This document shows positions 17,437 to 26,033 of a stretch of DNA of 42,747 bases, one piece after another (position 1 is the stretch's first letter; every line of letters starts with the position of its first letter). The translations under genes and the position numbers were made by a program. This DNA comes from an uncultured Synergistales bacterium (GTDB lineage Bacteria > Synergistota > Synergistia > Synergistales > Aminobacteriaceae): positions 1 to 42,747 of the forward strand of contig CAJOCL010000019.1 in the NCBI GenBank assembly GCA_905233565.1. Reading direction: 5' to 3'. The notes under the pieces were generated by a model. The model was given only the letters and a program-made list of their open reading frames with translations, searched no databases and was not told where the DNA came from.

Positions 17437-18168
17437 TCATCCTCCAAGATAAGCTGCGCGGACTTTAGGATTATTGAGAAGTTCCGCCCCTGTTCCTGAA
17501 AATCCGACAGTACCGACTTCAAGAACATATGCTTTATGTGCAACTTTCAACGCCGCGAATGCGTTCTGTTCAACAAGCAGTATAGTTCTGCCCTGAGCGT
17601 TAATCTCCCTGATTATCCCGAAAACTTCATCAACAAGAATCGGCGCAAGTCCCAAGCTCGGTTCATCAAGCATTAATAAATCAGGCCTGCTCATTAACGC
17701 CCTCCCGACAGCTAACATCTGCTGTTCACCGCCTGAAAGTGTACTCCCCTTCTGTCTGTAACGTTCTTTAAGTCTGGGAAAAAGCGAGTACACATATTCC
17801 ATGTCTTTATCAATTCCCTTTGTGTCATCACGGATATATGCCCCAAGTTTCAAATTTTCCTCAACTGTAAGCTGAGGAAGTATCCTTCTGCCCTCAGGAC
17901 TGAGCGAAATTCCCAATTTTACATGGGCTTCTGCCGGTTTTCCCTGAATGCTGACGGGCTTATTGTCTCGCGGAGATATGTAGGTCATCTCTTCGGAACG
18001 TGATTTTACCAGCCCCATTATTGCGCGTATTACGCTTGATTTACCTGCACCGTTCGCGCCGATTAAAGTTACTATTTCACCCCTGTTTATTGTCAGAGAG
18101 ACATCACGGACCGCATGAATTGCCCCATAATTGACGTTGAGTTTTTCAATTTTCAGCATGGCTTCCAT
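17437..18168 (-). CDS. livF: Branched-chain amino acid ABC transporter ATP-binding protein
   Basis: The protein is 243 residues, the usual LivF size. It contains the Walker A motif GANGAGKSS near residue 39, the ABC signature LSGGEQQMLAVGRAL near 144, Walker B LLMLDEPSLGLAP near 164 and the switch histidine position in LLVEQN near 198. It powers uptake of branched-chain amino acids or related compounds together with LivG and the LivH/LivM membrane subunits. Its ATG is immediately adjacent to the stop of the upstream livM-livG gene, so it is translationally coupled. Confidence 0.92.
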   Translation of the reverse strand: MEAMLKIEKLNVNYGAIHAVRDVSLTINRGEIVTLIGANGAGKSSVIRAIMGLVKSRSEEMTYISPRDNKPVSIQGKPAEAHVKLGISLSPEGRRILPQLTVEENLKLGAYIRDDTKGIDKDMEYVYSLFPRLKERYRQKGSTLSGGEQQMLAVGRALMSRPDLLMLDEPSLGLAPILVDEVFGIIREINAQGRTILLVEQNAFAALKVAHKAYVLEVGTVGFSGTGAELLNNPKVRAAYLGG

Positions 18169-19995
18169 TTATGCCGCCCCCTTCCCTAAATATGCCTCGA
18201 TTACTCGCGGATTTGCCTTTATTTCGTCAGGCGTTCCCTGCGCTATGTGTACTCCCTGATCGAGAACATGAATGTAATCGCAGACGTTCATAACTACCTT
18301 CATATCATGTTCAATTAATAATATTGTCAGGTCAAATTCATCTCTCAGCCTTCGGATAAATTGCAGAAGTTCCTCGCTCTCCTGAGGATTCATTCCTGCA
18401 GCCGGCTCATCAAGCAGCAAAAATTTCGGACGTGTTGCCAAAGCCCTCGCAATCTCAAGCCTTCTCTGCGCTCCGTATGGAAGTGCTGAAGCCTTTTCGT
18501 ACGCAAATTCCTCAAGTCCGAGCTGCGAAAGAAGATCCATCGCCCTTGCTTTAACTGCAGCATCTTCTTTTATTACGTCAGTAAAGACAAACGGCGCGAG
18601 CGTCATCCACCATGAATATTTTTGACGTATCCTTGAACCCGTCATGACGTTCTGCAAAACTGTTTCATGGCCGAACAGCCTTATATTCTGGAAAGTCCTG
18701 CTCATTCCTTCACGGCAGACTTTATCGGGGCTTAATCCGCCGATTGATTTCCCCATGAATTTTATCGTTCCCGAAGTAGGCTTGTAAAAACCGCTGATTA
18801 CGTTAAAAGCTGATGTCTTCCCAGCACCGTTGGGGCCGATCAATCCCATAATCTGGCCATGCTTAATATCAAAGCTCAGATTTTCAATTGCTGAGAGTCC
18901 TCCGAATTTCAAGACTACATTGCGGACTTCAAGGACTATATCAGTATCAGATTTTTCACGTTTCGGAACGGCCTTTCTTCTTGGGAAAAATATATCCCAT
19001 GTAAATTCCCTCATTCCCATAATGCCCTCACGCCTGAAAATTATAACTATAATGAGAAGCAGCGAGAATATTACCATTCTCATGCCGGGAATGCCCGGAA
19101 TATGTATAGTGCCTATTGTTATCGGATTTTCTACAAATCTCAGCCATTCAAGCATCGTTGTAACTAAAACTGAACCTATCAGCGAACCGGTAACTGAGCC
19201 TAAACCGCCGACAACGATTATCATCAAAATATTATATGTCTGAGTAATCATAAACATTCTCGGATCTATCGTTGTTATCAGGTTGCCCATTAAAGCACCG
19301 CCCAAACCTCCGCCGAAACATCCGAGAGTAAACGCTATAACTTTGACCCTGAAAGTGTTTATACCCATCATTCTTGCAGCAACTTCATCATCTCTTACAG
19401 CCCTGAGAACACCGCCGAAATTGCTGCGCAACATGCAGACTGTACACAGCAAAACAACTCCCAAACATCCCCAGCTCATGAAAAGCGTTGTATATGCCGG
19501 AATGCCCTTCAAGCCCAGTGAACCGTTAGTCAGCCTTGCGGTGTTGGTGATTAATATTCGTATTATCTCGGCGAATCCAAGTGTTGCAATTCCCAGATAA
19601 TCACCGCCCAGTCTCAGAACGGGAAGCGCAACGAGAAGCCCGAAAAATGCCGCTACAATTCCAGCAATTATTATTGACGCAATGAACGGTGCATTAACGT
19701 TCAACAGCCACGGGTAAATGTCTTCAAGAATCCACATTGCATTTTTTTGAGCCGGCGATAAGACAAGCAAAGCCGAAACATAAGCACCTATAGCCATAAA
19801 TCCTGCATGGCCGAGCGAGAACATTCCCGTTATTCCGTAAATCAGATTCAGGCTTAACGCTAATATTGCGTTTATTGCGATCAAGTTAAGTATTCTCTGC
19901 CAGTAACCGTTGAGGAGAAGGGGAGCTTTTTCGAGGAAAAATGCGAACAAAATTACAGCTATAACCGTTAGAATTAAATTTCTTGTCCTGCGCAT
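18169..19995 (-). CDS. livM-livG: Fused LivM permease and LivG ATPase of a branched-chain amino acid ABC transporter
   Basis: The protein is 608 residues with two subunits in one chain. Residues 1-330 are the LivM-type permease with repeated membrane segments (GITGMFSLGHAGFMAIGAY near 53, GVLRAVRDDEVAARMMGIN near 192). Residues 345-608 are the LivG-type ATPase: Walker A IGPNGAGKTS near 389, the signature variant YGAQRRLEIARALA near 507 and Walker B FLLLDEPAAGM near 527. In many bacteria these are separate genes. The start overlaps the stop of livH by one base at 19995. The fusion fixes a 1:1 ratio of permease to ATPase. Confidence 0.92.
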   Translation of the reverse strand: MRRTRNLILTVIAVILFAFFLEKAPLLLNGYWQRILNLIAINAILALSLNLIYGITGMFSLGHAGFMAIGAYVSALLVLSPAQKNAMWILEDIYPWLLNVNAPFIASIIIAGIVAAFFGLLVALPVLRLGGDYLGIATLGFAEIIRILITNTARLTNGSLGLKGIPAYTTLFMSWGCLGVVLLCTVCMLRSNFGGVLRAVRDDEVAARMMGINTFRVKVIAFTLGCFGGGLGGALMGNLITTIDPRMFMITQTYNILMIIVVGGLGSVTGSLIGSVLVTTMLEWLRFVENPITIGTIHIPGIPGMRMVIFSLLLIIVIIFRREGIMGMREFTWDIFFPRRKAVPKREKSDTDIVLEVRNVVLKFGGLSAIENLSFDIKHGQIMGLIGPNGAGKTSAFNVISGFYKPTSGTIKFMGKSIGGLSPDKVCREGMSRTFQNIRLFGHETVLQNVMTGSRIRQKYSWWMTLAPFVFTDVIKEDAAVKARAMDLLSQLGLEEFAYEKASALPYGAQRRLEIARALATRPKFLLLDEPAAGMNPQESEELLQFIRRLRDEFDLTILLIEHDMKVVMNVCDYIHVLDQGVHIAQGTPDEIKANPRVIEAYLGKGAA

Positions 19996-20891
19996 TATAT
20001 TTTATCCTCCAATTTTTCACCTAAAAGTCCTGTCGGCCTGAAAAGCAATATCATGATTAACAGCAGGAAAGCAAAAGCATCTTTATAACCTGAGAGTGTC
20101 GGGAAAAACGCAACTGACATAATTTCAACAAAGCCGAGTATCAATCCGCCTATCATTGCGCCCGGTACTGAGCCTATTCCCCCGAAAACTGCGGCAATAA
20201 AAGCCTTTATTCCCGGTGTCATTCCCATAAACGGCTCAACTCTGGGATAACGCAGAGCCCACATTATGCCCGCAACGGCAGCAAGTGCAGAGCCGAGACC
20301 GAATGCAAGGGCTATAATTTTGTTGACTGATACCCCCATCATCCTTGTTGCTTCAATGTCGAAAGATATTGCCCGCATTGCCAGGCCGGGTTTTGTGCAG
20401 TACAAAAGCCACAGCAGCGCACCGACAAGAACGAACGATACAACAGGAACGAGAATCCCAAGCGGTATTAACCTCACTCCTCCTGATAACTCAATGGGTT
20501 TCATGAGTATGGGCGGCTGAACAACAGGGCGCGGCATTCCCGTAAAGACGACAACGGCGAAATTTTCAATAAAGAATGATACGCCTATTGCGCTTATAAG
20601 TGCTGAAATTCTCGGAGCTTCACGCAGCGGCTTGTAAGCTATCCTGTCAACAAGAAGACCGCAGACCGTTGTCCCGATTACCGCGATGATTACGCCGACA
20701 GCCCAAGGAAGATGATATACAATCGTTGCGAAATAGACGAAATACGCGCCTAACATGAAAATATCGCCGTGAGCAAAATTTATCAGCCTCAATATCCCGT
20801 AGACCATTGTATAGCCGACAGCTACGAGGCCGTAAAGTGAGCCTAAACTTAAAGCATTAATGAAGTGCTGTACAAATATGTTCAGATTCAA
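19995..20891 (-). CDS. livH: Branched-chain amino acid ABC transporter permease
   Basis: The protein is 298 residues with about eight membrane segments. The LivH signatures are GSLYGLVAVGYTMVYGILRL near residue 17 followed by FAHGDIFMLGAY, then AMRAISFDIEATRMMGVSVN near 171 (the ABC-coupling loop) and AAVFGGIGSVPGAMIGG near 231. The start is a TTG (20889-20891) with AGAAAGGA upstream. It is the first gene of the liv operon. The usual periplasmic binding protein (LivJ/LivK) is not encoded beside it. Confidence 0.92.
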   Translation of the reverse strand: MNLNIFVQHFINALSLGSLYGLVAVGYTMVYGILRLINFAHGDIFMLGAYFVYFATIVYHLPWAVGVIIAVIGTTVCGLLVDRIAYKPLREAPRISALISAIGVSFFIENFAVVVFTGMPRPVVQPPILMKPIELSGGVRLIPLGILVPVVSFVLVGALLWLLYCTKPGLAMRAISFDIEATRMMGVSVNKIIALAFGLGSALAAVAGIMWALRYPRVEPFMGMTPGIKAFIAAVFGGIGSVPGAMIGGLILGFVEIMSVAFFPTLSGYKDAFAFLLLIMILLFRPTGLLGEKLEDKI

Positions 20892-20917
20892 ATATCTCTC
20901 AATCCTTTCTGTTTATA

Positions 20918-20945
20918 TTTATATTGAATATTTACTCACTGTAAA
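20918..20945 (-). promoter_or_regulatory. Sigma70-like promoter of the liv operon
   Basis: On the minus strand, TTTACA (20940-20945) and TATAAA (20918-20923) are separated by 16 bases. Transcription would begin near 20911, about 20 bases before the livH TTG start, leaving room for the ribosome site at 20903-20910. Confidence 0.6.
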
Positions 20946-20970
20946 ATTTTATCATCACAAATAAATTTAC

Positions 20971-20979
20971 TGTTATAAT
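20971..20979 (+). promoter_or_regulatory. Extended -10 promoter upstream of citX
   Basis: TGT followed by a perfect TATAAT (20974-20979) forms an extended -10 box. No strong -35 is seen at 17 bases; TTATCA (20949-20954) is 19 bases away. A start near 20986 would give a short leader with AAGGGAG (20993-20999) before ATG 21010. Confidence 0.6.
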
Positions 20980-21009
20980 TTTCTGTAAAAATAAGGGAGT
21001 TTATATTTT

Positions 21010-21528
21010 ATGACAGGCAGAGAAATCAATTTATCCCAAATGCTCGAAAGACGTGAAAACAGAGCTTATACGCAAAAATTATTTCTGGACAGGCACCATT
21101 CGCCTCTTGTTTCCTTCTGCATGAATATACCCGGCCCGGTGAAAACTAATGAGCTTATAAGAAGGGCTTTCGACATCGGACAGATATTATTGCTTGAGGG
21201 ACTTTCTGAATTAAAAGCAGAAATTCTTGACGTTTCAGAAATTCATGAAGACACGGGAGATGAGCTGTTACTTTCCGTAAAAAATGTAAGCCCCGAAATC
21301 CTAAAAGACATGGCCGTTCAAATTGAGAATTATTCACCGTTAGGAAGGCTTTTTGATATTGATATTATTGACATCAACGGGAAAAAATTATCCCGTCAGA
21401 CTTTCAGAAAGTGTATCATATGCGGCAGACAGGCTCAGGAATGTGCCAGATCTAGAAATCATTCAGTCCCTGAACTTCAGGAAGCAGTTTCAAATTTACT
21501 CGAAAGGAGTTTTTCAACTTGTTGTTAA
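21010..21528 (+). CDS. citX: CitX-like citrate lyase holo-ACP synthase (phosphoribosyl-dephospho-CoA transferase)
   Basis: The protein is 172 residues, against about 180 for CitX. CitX attaches the 2'-(5''-phosphoribosyl)-3'-dephospho-CoA group to the acyl-carrier subunit of citrate lyase. Matching features are the N-terminal MLERRENRAYTQ, the LVSFCMNIPGPVK segment near residue 34 and the C-terminal CIICGRQAQECARSRNHSVPEL near 136, with paired cysteines and the CARSRxH motif. Citrate lyase genes (citD, citE, citF) and citG are not in the window, so the partner is elsewhere or this is a displaced gene. The next gene overlaps its end by 10 bases. Confidence 0.85.
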   Translation: MTGREINLSQMLERRENRAYTQKLFLDRHHSPLVSFCMNIPGPVKTNELIRRAFDIGQILLLEGLSELKAEILDVSEIHEDTGDELLLSVKNVSPEILKDMAVQIENYSPLGRLFDIDIIDINGKKLSRQTFRKCIICGRQAQECARSRNHSVPELQEAVSNLLERSFSTCC

Positions 21529-22874
21529 AGCGGTTAAATTATCTCGTATTACTTCCCGTTATCATCATGCTTTTCACCGGCTCAGGCTGCAATCTCGACC
21601 ACAGAAGCAAAAAAGACGAAGGAAGCAGCAGCAGTCAGACAACTACCGACAAGAACTCAATAAAATATCTCATCTCTTCTGATATTGATTACAGAAATGA
21701 ATTATCAGAAGGACGGTACGGTTACAACGTCGTCAGCGTCAGCGGAGACAGAGAGAACGTAGAATATTCTCAATACAGGTTCATGAAAACCGGCATAAAA
21801 GAGGAAAGTTCAGAAACAGCAAACTCAAACGCCGCAATAAGCGCGGAAAACGGAGCATCACCGACCATTACGAATTCTTTAATCATAACTGAAGGCACTG
21901 AAGCATTCGGCATATTGTCTTACGGGATCGGAACAAATGTTGACATTTCAGACAGCGTCATAACTACGCGCCTCGACAGTTCAGACGGTTTATTATCTGC
22001 CTCAAACGGAGATATTAACGCCGTTCATGTTACGGTTGAAACTCAGGGCAATTATTCATCAGCCGTTTACGCCGAAACAGGCGGGGGCGCAGTCATTGAC
22101 AGGGGCAGTTATACAACTCTGGGGAAAAATTCACCCGTTTTGCATTCTGCAGCCTCAATAAGTGTTATGAATGCCAGATTAACATCAAAGGCATCTCAAG
22201 CCGTTGTCATTGAAGGCAGAAATTCAGCTGTCCTTGAAAACTGTGAGATTAACGCAAATCATAATGACAGGAACAGTACGGATCCTTTGCATTTTCAGGC
22301 AGTATTGATATATCAGCCCGATAATGACAGCACGATAACGGGAAAATCAAAATTCAGCTCTTCAGGCGGAACTCTGACTAATTCAAACGGCGATATTTTT
22401 TTCGTTACAAATACCGCTGCTGATATTACGCTTGAGAACACTGACATAATAAACGAAGATACTTCAGGGAAATTTCTTAGGGCTGAAGAGTCCATCTGGG
22501 GAACTTCAGGAAATAACGGCGGAAAAATTAACCTCAACGCAAATAATCAGCTCATTCAAGGCGATATTATCGTGGATAATTCGTCCATATTAAATTTCTA
22601 TATGACTTCAGATTCAGCATTTTCAGGAGCATTAAACAGGAACAATTCTGAAGGGAAAATCTATGTTGAAATTTCATCAGGCTCAAAATGGGTTCTGACG
22701 GGAAATTCATATATAACTTCATTAACGTGTCAGACCGACAGCGTTAATCTTAATGGCTATACTCTTTACGTAAACGGAATCCTTTACGTTTCCGGGACTT
22801 CAAGTTCAGGGAATGCAATAGATTTTGATTCGTCAGGAGATTCGGGGCTGATTGAAGAAGAAGGCAAGGAGTAA
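21519..22874 (+). CDS. Putative envelope (lipo)protein with beta-helix-like repeats
   Basis: The start is TTG 21519, with GAAAGGAG at 21502-21509; a second TTG follows directly. The protein is 451 residues. The N-terminus is a signal sequence ending in FTGSGC, a weak lipobox that would make Cys24 a lipid-anchored residue. A Ser/Thr/Asp-rich linker follows. The rest has many short Asn/Ser/Thr-rich strands such as GASPTITNSLIITEG, NVDISDSVITT and NSAVLENCEIN, with the regular spacing expected of a right-handed parallel beta-helix (pectate-lyase-like or adhesin-like). I recognise no catalytic site. Location at the outer membrane or cell surface is inferred. It overlaps the end of citX and is followed immediately by the phosphatase-like gene. 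Confidence 0.65.
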   Translation: MLLKRLNYLVLLPVIIMLFTGSGCNLDHRSKKDEGSSSSQTTTDKNSIKYLISSDIDYRNELSEGRYGYNVVSVSGDRENVEYSQYRFMKTGIKEESSETANSNAAISAENGASPTITNSLIITEGTEAFGILSYGIGTNVDISDSVITTRLDSSDGLLSASNGDINAVHVTVETQGNYSSAVYAETGGGAVIDRGSYTTLGKNSPVLHSAASISVMNARLTSKASQAVVIEGRNSAVLENCEINANHNDRNSTDPLHFQAVLIYQPDNDSTITGKSKFSSSGGTLTNSNGDIFFVTNTAADITLENTDIINEDTSGKFLRAEESIWGTSGNNGGKINLNANNQLIQGDIIVDNSSILNFYMTSDSAFSGALNRNNSEGKIYVEISSGSKWVLTGNSYITSLTCQTDSVNLNGYTLYVNGILYVSGTSSSGNAIDFDSSGDSGLIEEEGKE

Positions 22875-22883
22875 TTGTTAATC

Positions 22884-23684
22884 ATGAAACGTTTTATTTG
22901 TGTACTTTTAATAATTGCGTCAGTTATCGCATCGCCCTGCCTTGCTGCTGAGTCAACATTCTCATCAAAAGATTTCTACAGGAGTTTATCCCGCAGGCTG
23001 GGCAGAAAAAGAACTGACTACCCGAATTTGACTGATAAACAGTTCGCAAATTTCAGGGAAGTTAAGACGACAGGAATTTCAGCGGGAAAATTATTCCGTT
23101 CCTCATCGCCGATAAGCACATGGGGTGAAAGAAACATAATTGCTGACAATTTCGCAAGAGAAGCAGGCATAAAGACTTTCATTAATCTTGCTGATACAAA
23201 TCAGAAAATGAGGAAACACAAGGGATTTTCAGGGAGTTATTACAGCGGACAGAAAATCATCGGCCTTAATCTGAACATGAAATACAGCAGTTCAAAATTC
23301 CGTCAGAGCCTCGCTAAAGGTATTCACTTCATGGCCGTAAACGATCCGCCTTATTTAATACATTGCAGTCTAGGCAAAGACAGGGCAGGTTTTGTCTGTG
23401 CTTTGATTGAATGCTTAATGGGCGCGGATATTCAGGAAGTTACGGAAGATTTTCTTGTATCGTTCTATAACTATTTCGGAATTGTCAAGGGTTCAGAAGA
23501 GTATAACTTTGTCGCTGAGAATGAAATTCAGAGATTTCTTGCTGAGGCTTTCGGCGTTAAAAGCCTTGCAGGGATTAATCTTTCAGAAGGCGCGGAAAGA
23601 TATTTTATCGGCATCGGCGTTTCACGCGAAGATATTAATACCATCAAAGAAAAGCTAAGAGGCAACGTACTGAACTTGCCATAG
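22884..23684 (+). CDS. Secreted tyrosine/dual-specificity phosphatase-like protein
   Basis: I prefer ATG 22884: AAGGAG (22866-22871) is 12 bases upstream, whereas a TTG at 22875 is only 3 bases away from it. The protein is 266 residues. It has a signal peptide (MKRFICVLLIIASVIASPCLA). The C-terminal half contains the Cys-phosphatase P-loop HCSLGKDRAGF, with the nucleophile Cys and invariant Arg, and the earlier TGISAGKLFRSSSP and KTFINLADT segments typical of the MptpB-like tyrosine phosphatase group. The expected activity is dephosphorylation of phosphotyrosine or of small phosphates such as inositol phosphates outside the cytoplasm. It is co-transcribed with the beta-helix-like protein. Confidence 0.8.
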   Translation: MKRFICVLLIIASVIASPCLAAESTFSSKDFYRSLSRRLGRKRTDYPNLTDKQFANFREVKTTGISAGKLFRSSSPISTWGERNIIADNFAREAGIKTFINLADTNQKMRKHKGFSGSYYSGQKIIGLNLNMKYSSSKFRQSLAKGIHFMAVNDPPYLIHCSLGKDRAGFVCALIECLMGADIQEVTEDFLVSFYNYFGIVKGSEEYNFVAENEIQRFLAEAFGVKSLAGINLSEGAERYFIGIGVSREDINTIKEKLRGNVLNLP

Positions 23685-23704
23685 TGAAAATTTGCGCGTA
23701 TAAT
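23676..23704 (+). promoter_or_regulatory. Near-consensus sigma70 promoter of the rimP-nusA-infB operon
   Basis: TTGCCA (23676-23681) and a perfect TATAAT (23699-23704) are separated by exactly 17 bases. The -35 box overlaps the last codons of the phosphatase-like gene. Transcription would start near 23711, about 95 bases before rimP. Confidence 0.8.
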
Positions 23705-23733
23705 CCAAGCTAATTTCATGATAATTATGCGTG

Positions 23734-23766
23734 AAAGGAGTGGGAAAAATCCTGCTCCTTTTTCGT
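23734..23766 (+). terminator. Terminator-like hairpin in the rimP leader (possible attenuator)
   Basis: AAAGGAG (23734-23740) pairs with CTCCTTT (23755-23761), extended by GG/CC, and is followed by T-rich sequence. It lies downstream of the promoter at 23676-23704 and before rimP. It may end the upstream operon and also act as an attenuator for rimP-nusA-infB transcripts. Confidence 0.7.
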
Positions 23767-23805
23767 TAGTTAATGATGTTAATAATATAGAATAGAGAGC
23801 AGTTA

Positions 23806-24336
23806 ATGACAGAAGAGACACAAAATTTACTGAAACATATCGAAGACATAGTAACAGGTCTCGGCTATGAATGTGTAAACGTTTCAATACGTACTGATTT
23901 CGGACGGCTTAAAGTTCAGATTTTAATTGATACTCTGGGCGGAATTAACGCCGGAGACTGCGAGCTTGTATCAGGACATGTTAATAAATTCCTTGACGAA
24001 AACGGCGAAACACCGGAACTCGAAAAAGGACGCTATTATCTCGAAGTAAGTTCTCCGGGCATTGAGAGGCCGTTATACAAACTCAATGACTATGAGAGAT
24101 TTCAAGGACGCGAAGCCCGTATAAGGCTCTCAAAGCTCATTGACGGGCGCAAGACTTTCACGGGAATAATTCAGGGCGTTAATGTTAATAATAACAGTGT
24201 TAATATTCTCTGTGAAAATGAAAACGAAGCCAGAGTTATACCGTTTGAATCCGTAAAAGGAGGAAATCTTGTATACAGATTTGAAGACAATGACGCTAAA
24301 AGCAACAACAAGAGGAGGGGAAAATCAAGGAAATGA
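23806..24336 (+). CDS. rimP: Ribosome maturation factor RimP
   Basis: The protein is 176 residues. RimP binds the 30S subunit during assembly. It shows an N-terminal alpha/beta domain (VTGLGYECVNVSIRTDFGRLKVQILID) and the family motif YYLEVSSPGIERPLYK near residue 82, then a C-terminal Sm-like domain ending in a basic tail (NNKRRGKSRK). The start is ATG 23806, with only a weak AGAGAG upstream. It is the first gene of the classic rimP-nusA-infB operon; its stop overlaps the nusA start by 4 bases. Confidence 0.95.
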   Translation: MTEETQNLLKHIEDIVTGLGYECVNVSIRTDFGRLKVQILIDTLGGINAGDCELVSGHVNKFLDENGETPELEKGRYYLEVSSPGIERPLYKLNDYERFQGREARIRLSKLIDGRKTFTGIIQGVNVNNNSVNILCENENEARVIPFESVKGGNLVYRFEDNDAKSNNKRRGKSRK

Positions 24337-25454
24337 TGCGTCTCGGACATGAATTTATTGAAGCACTTGATATGCTCGCTGAAGAACGCGGGCTCGATAT
24401 AAAAGTCGTAATTTCAACACTAGAAGCGGCGTTGTTATCGGCTTATAACAGAAGGTACCACCCTGTAACAGGTTCGGGAAGTTCAGGCGAAAAGACAACC
24501 GAAGTTAAAATCAATCACGATACGGGTGATATTGTAATTAACGAACTCCGTAAAGTTGTCGACAAGGAAAAATTCAAAGACCCAGAAAGGGAAATAACTC
24601 TCGATGACGCTCTGGCAATAGACATCGGCGCAGAAATCGGGAAAGTTGTCAGGATTGAAAGGAATCCTTCAGATTTCGGCAGAATAGCAGCCCAGACAGC
24701 CCGTCAGGTCATAACCCAGAGGCTTCGTGACGAGGAACGGAAAATCGAATACATCGCGTTTGCCGACAGGGTAGGCGATATGGTGAACGGTACAATATTC
24801 AGGGTTGACGGAGAACAGGTTATCATCCAGATTAACGACAGGGCTGATGCCGTACTTCCAAAGCGCGAAAGAATAGCCGGCGAAAAATATATTACAGGCT
24901 CAGTAATGAGATTCTACGTTCTCGATGTAAAGCGTAACACCAGAGGACCGCGAATAATGTTATCAAGGACACATCCCGGCCTGCTGAAAAGATTAATGGA
25001 GTTTGAAATTCCTGAAATCCAACAGGGCATCGTAGAAATTAAAAACGTTGTCCGTGACGCAGGATTACGCGCAAAAGTCTCACTCGTAACATTAAATCCT
25101 GATGTTGACCCGATAGGAGCATGTATAGGCGGCGGCGGATTGCGTATAAAGGCCGTAAGCACGGCACTGAAAAATGAAAAAATTGACGTTTTGCTTTACA
25201 GTGCTGACCCGCTCACATACATAAAGAATGCTTTATCGCCTGCTCAGGTCGTCAAAGTTGAACCAGTTGTCGATCACAAGGATGAAGCCATAGTTTATGT
25301 TTATCCGGATCAGTTATCGCTTGCAATCGGGAAATCAGGCCAGAATGTCAGGCTTGCAGCGAAATTAACGGGCTGGAAGATTAATATCAATACCATTGAG
25401 CCGGACAGAATGCCGACTCTTAAAGATATATTCCATGACGTATTCACAGAATAG
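24333..25454 (+). CDS. nusA: Transcription termination/antitermination factor NusA
   Basis: The protein is 373 residues, the size of NusA without the C-terminal acidic repeats. It binds RNA polymerase and RNA and modulates pausing, termination and antitermination. The order is an N-terminal polymerase-binding domain (about 1-130), an S1 domain (about 135-200, VGDMVNGTIFRVDGEQVII) and two KH domains: IGACIGGGGLRIKAV near 263 with the GxxG loop, and LAIGKSGQNVRLAAKLTG near 330. The ATG at 24333 overlaps the rimP stop. Confidence 0.95.
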   Translation: MMRLGHEFIEALDMLAEERGLDIKVVISTLEAALLSAYNRRYHPVTGSGSSGEKTTEVKINHDTGDIVINELRKVVDKEKFKDPEREITLDDALAIDIGAEIGKVVRIERNPSDFGRIAAQTARQVITQRLRDEERKIEYIAFADRVGDMVNGTIFRVDGEQVIIQINDRADAVLPKRERIAGEKYITGSVMRFYVLDVKRNTRGPRIMLSRTHPGLLKRLMEFEIPEIQQGIVEIKNVVRDAGLRAKVSLVTLNPDVDPIGACIGGGGLRIKAVSTALKNEKIDVLLYSADPLTYIKNALSPAQVVKVEPVVDHKDEAIVYVYPDQLSLAIGKSGQNVRLAAKLTGWKININTIEPDRMPTLKDIFHDVFTE

Positions 25455-26016
25455 CGGAAAGAGCAGGCATATACCCGAAAGATCCTGCGTTTCGTGCCGT
25501 TCAAAGGCTGAAAAGCAATCTTTAATCAGGATAGTAAAAAGCCCTGAAGGCCGTGCGGTTATCGACATAGCTAAAAAACTTGACGGGCGCGGAGTGTATA
25601 TCTGTCCTGATGATGACTGCATAGAATCAGCAAAAAAATCGGGCATTCTCGGGCGTTCTCTGGGAATTTCAATAGAGCCTGCATTCTGGGACGAACTGAA
25701 GGATTTTGCAAAGAGTTTCGGTGTCAATACGAGCCTGAAAATACGTTCGGTCTTGGGACTGGCCAGAAAATCAGGAACTCTTTTAATCGGCATGGATAAC
25801 ATAGAAAGTTCAAAGAAAAAAGTTTTAGTCTTGACGGCTAAAGATTGTTCCGAAAGCGTGAAAAAATTTGCATCATCTCACGAAAATATCATGCTTGACA
25901 TGAATATTGACGAATTATCTGAAGCTATAGGAATCAGGGGCGGCGTTCAGACAGCGGGGCTGCCTCTGAGCTCAGGTTTCGCAAAAAAATTATTAAACCT
26001 GAATTTGAATCATTGA
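25435..26016 (+). CDS. YlxR (DUF448) fused to an L7Ae-like (YlxQ) RNA-binding domain
   Basis: I chose ATG 25435, which overlaps the end of nusA by 20 bases; a longer frame from 25396 runs further into nusA. The protein is 193 residues. Residues 1-90 are the YlxR domain with [20 protein letters not shown] and [14 protein letters not shown]; its cysteines may bind metal or RNA. Residues 100-193 resemble the small L7Ae/YlxQ fold ([36 protein letters not shown]). In many Firmicutes the two are separate neighbouring genes (ylxR, ylxQ) between nusA and infB; here they are one chain. Both are RNA-binding proteins of poorly known role in translation or transcription. Confidence 0.88.
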   Translation: MTYSQNSGKSRHIPERSCVSCRSKAEKQSLIRIVKSPEGRAVIDIAKKLDGRGVYICPDDDCIESAKKSGILGRSLGISIEPAFWDELKDFAKSFGVNTSLKIRSVLGLARKSGTLLIGMDNIESSKKKVLVLTAKDCSESVKKFASSHENIMLDMNIDELSEAIGIRGGVQTAGLPLSSGFAKKLLNLNLNH

Positions 26017-26033
26017 GAAAGGGAGAAAGCTAT

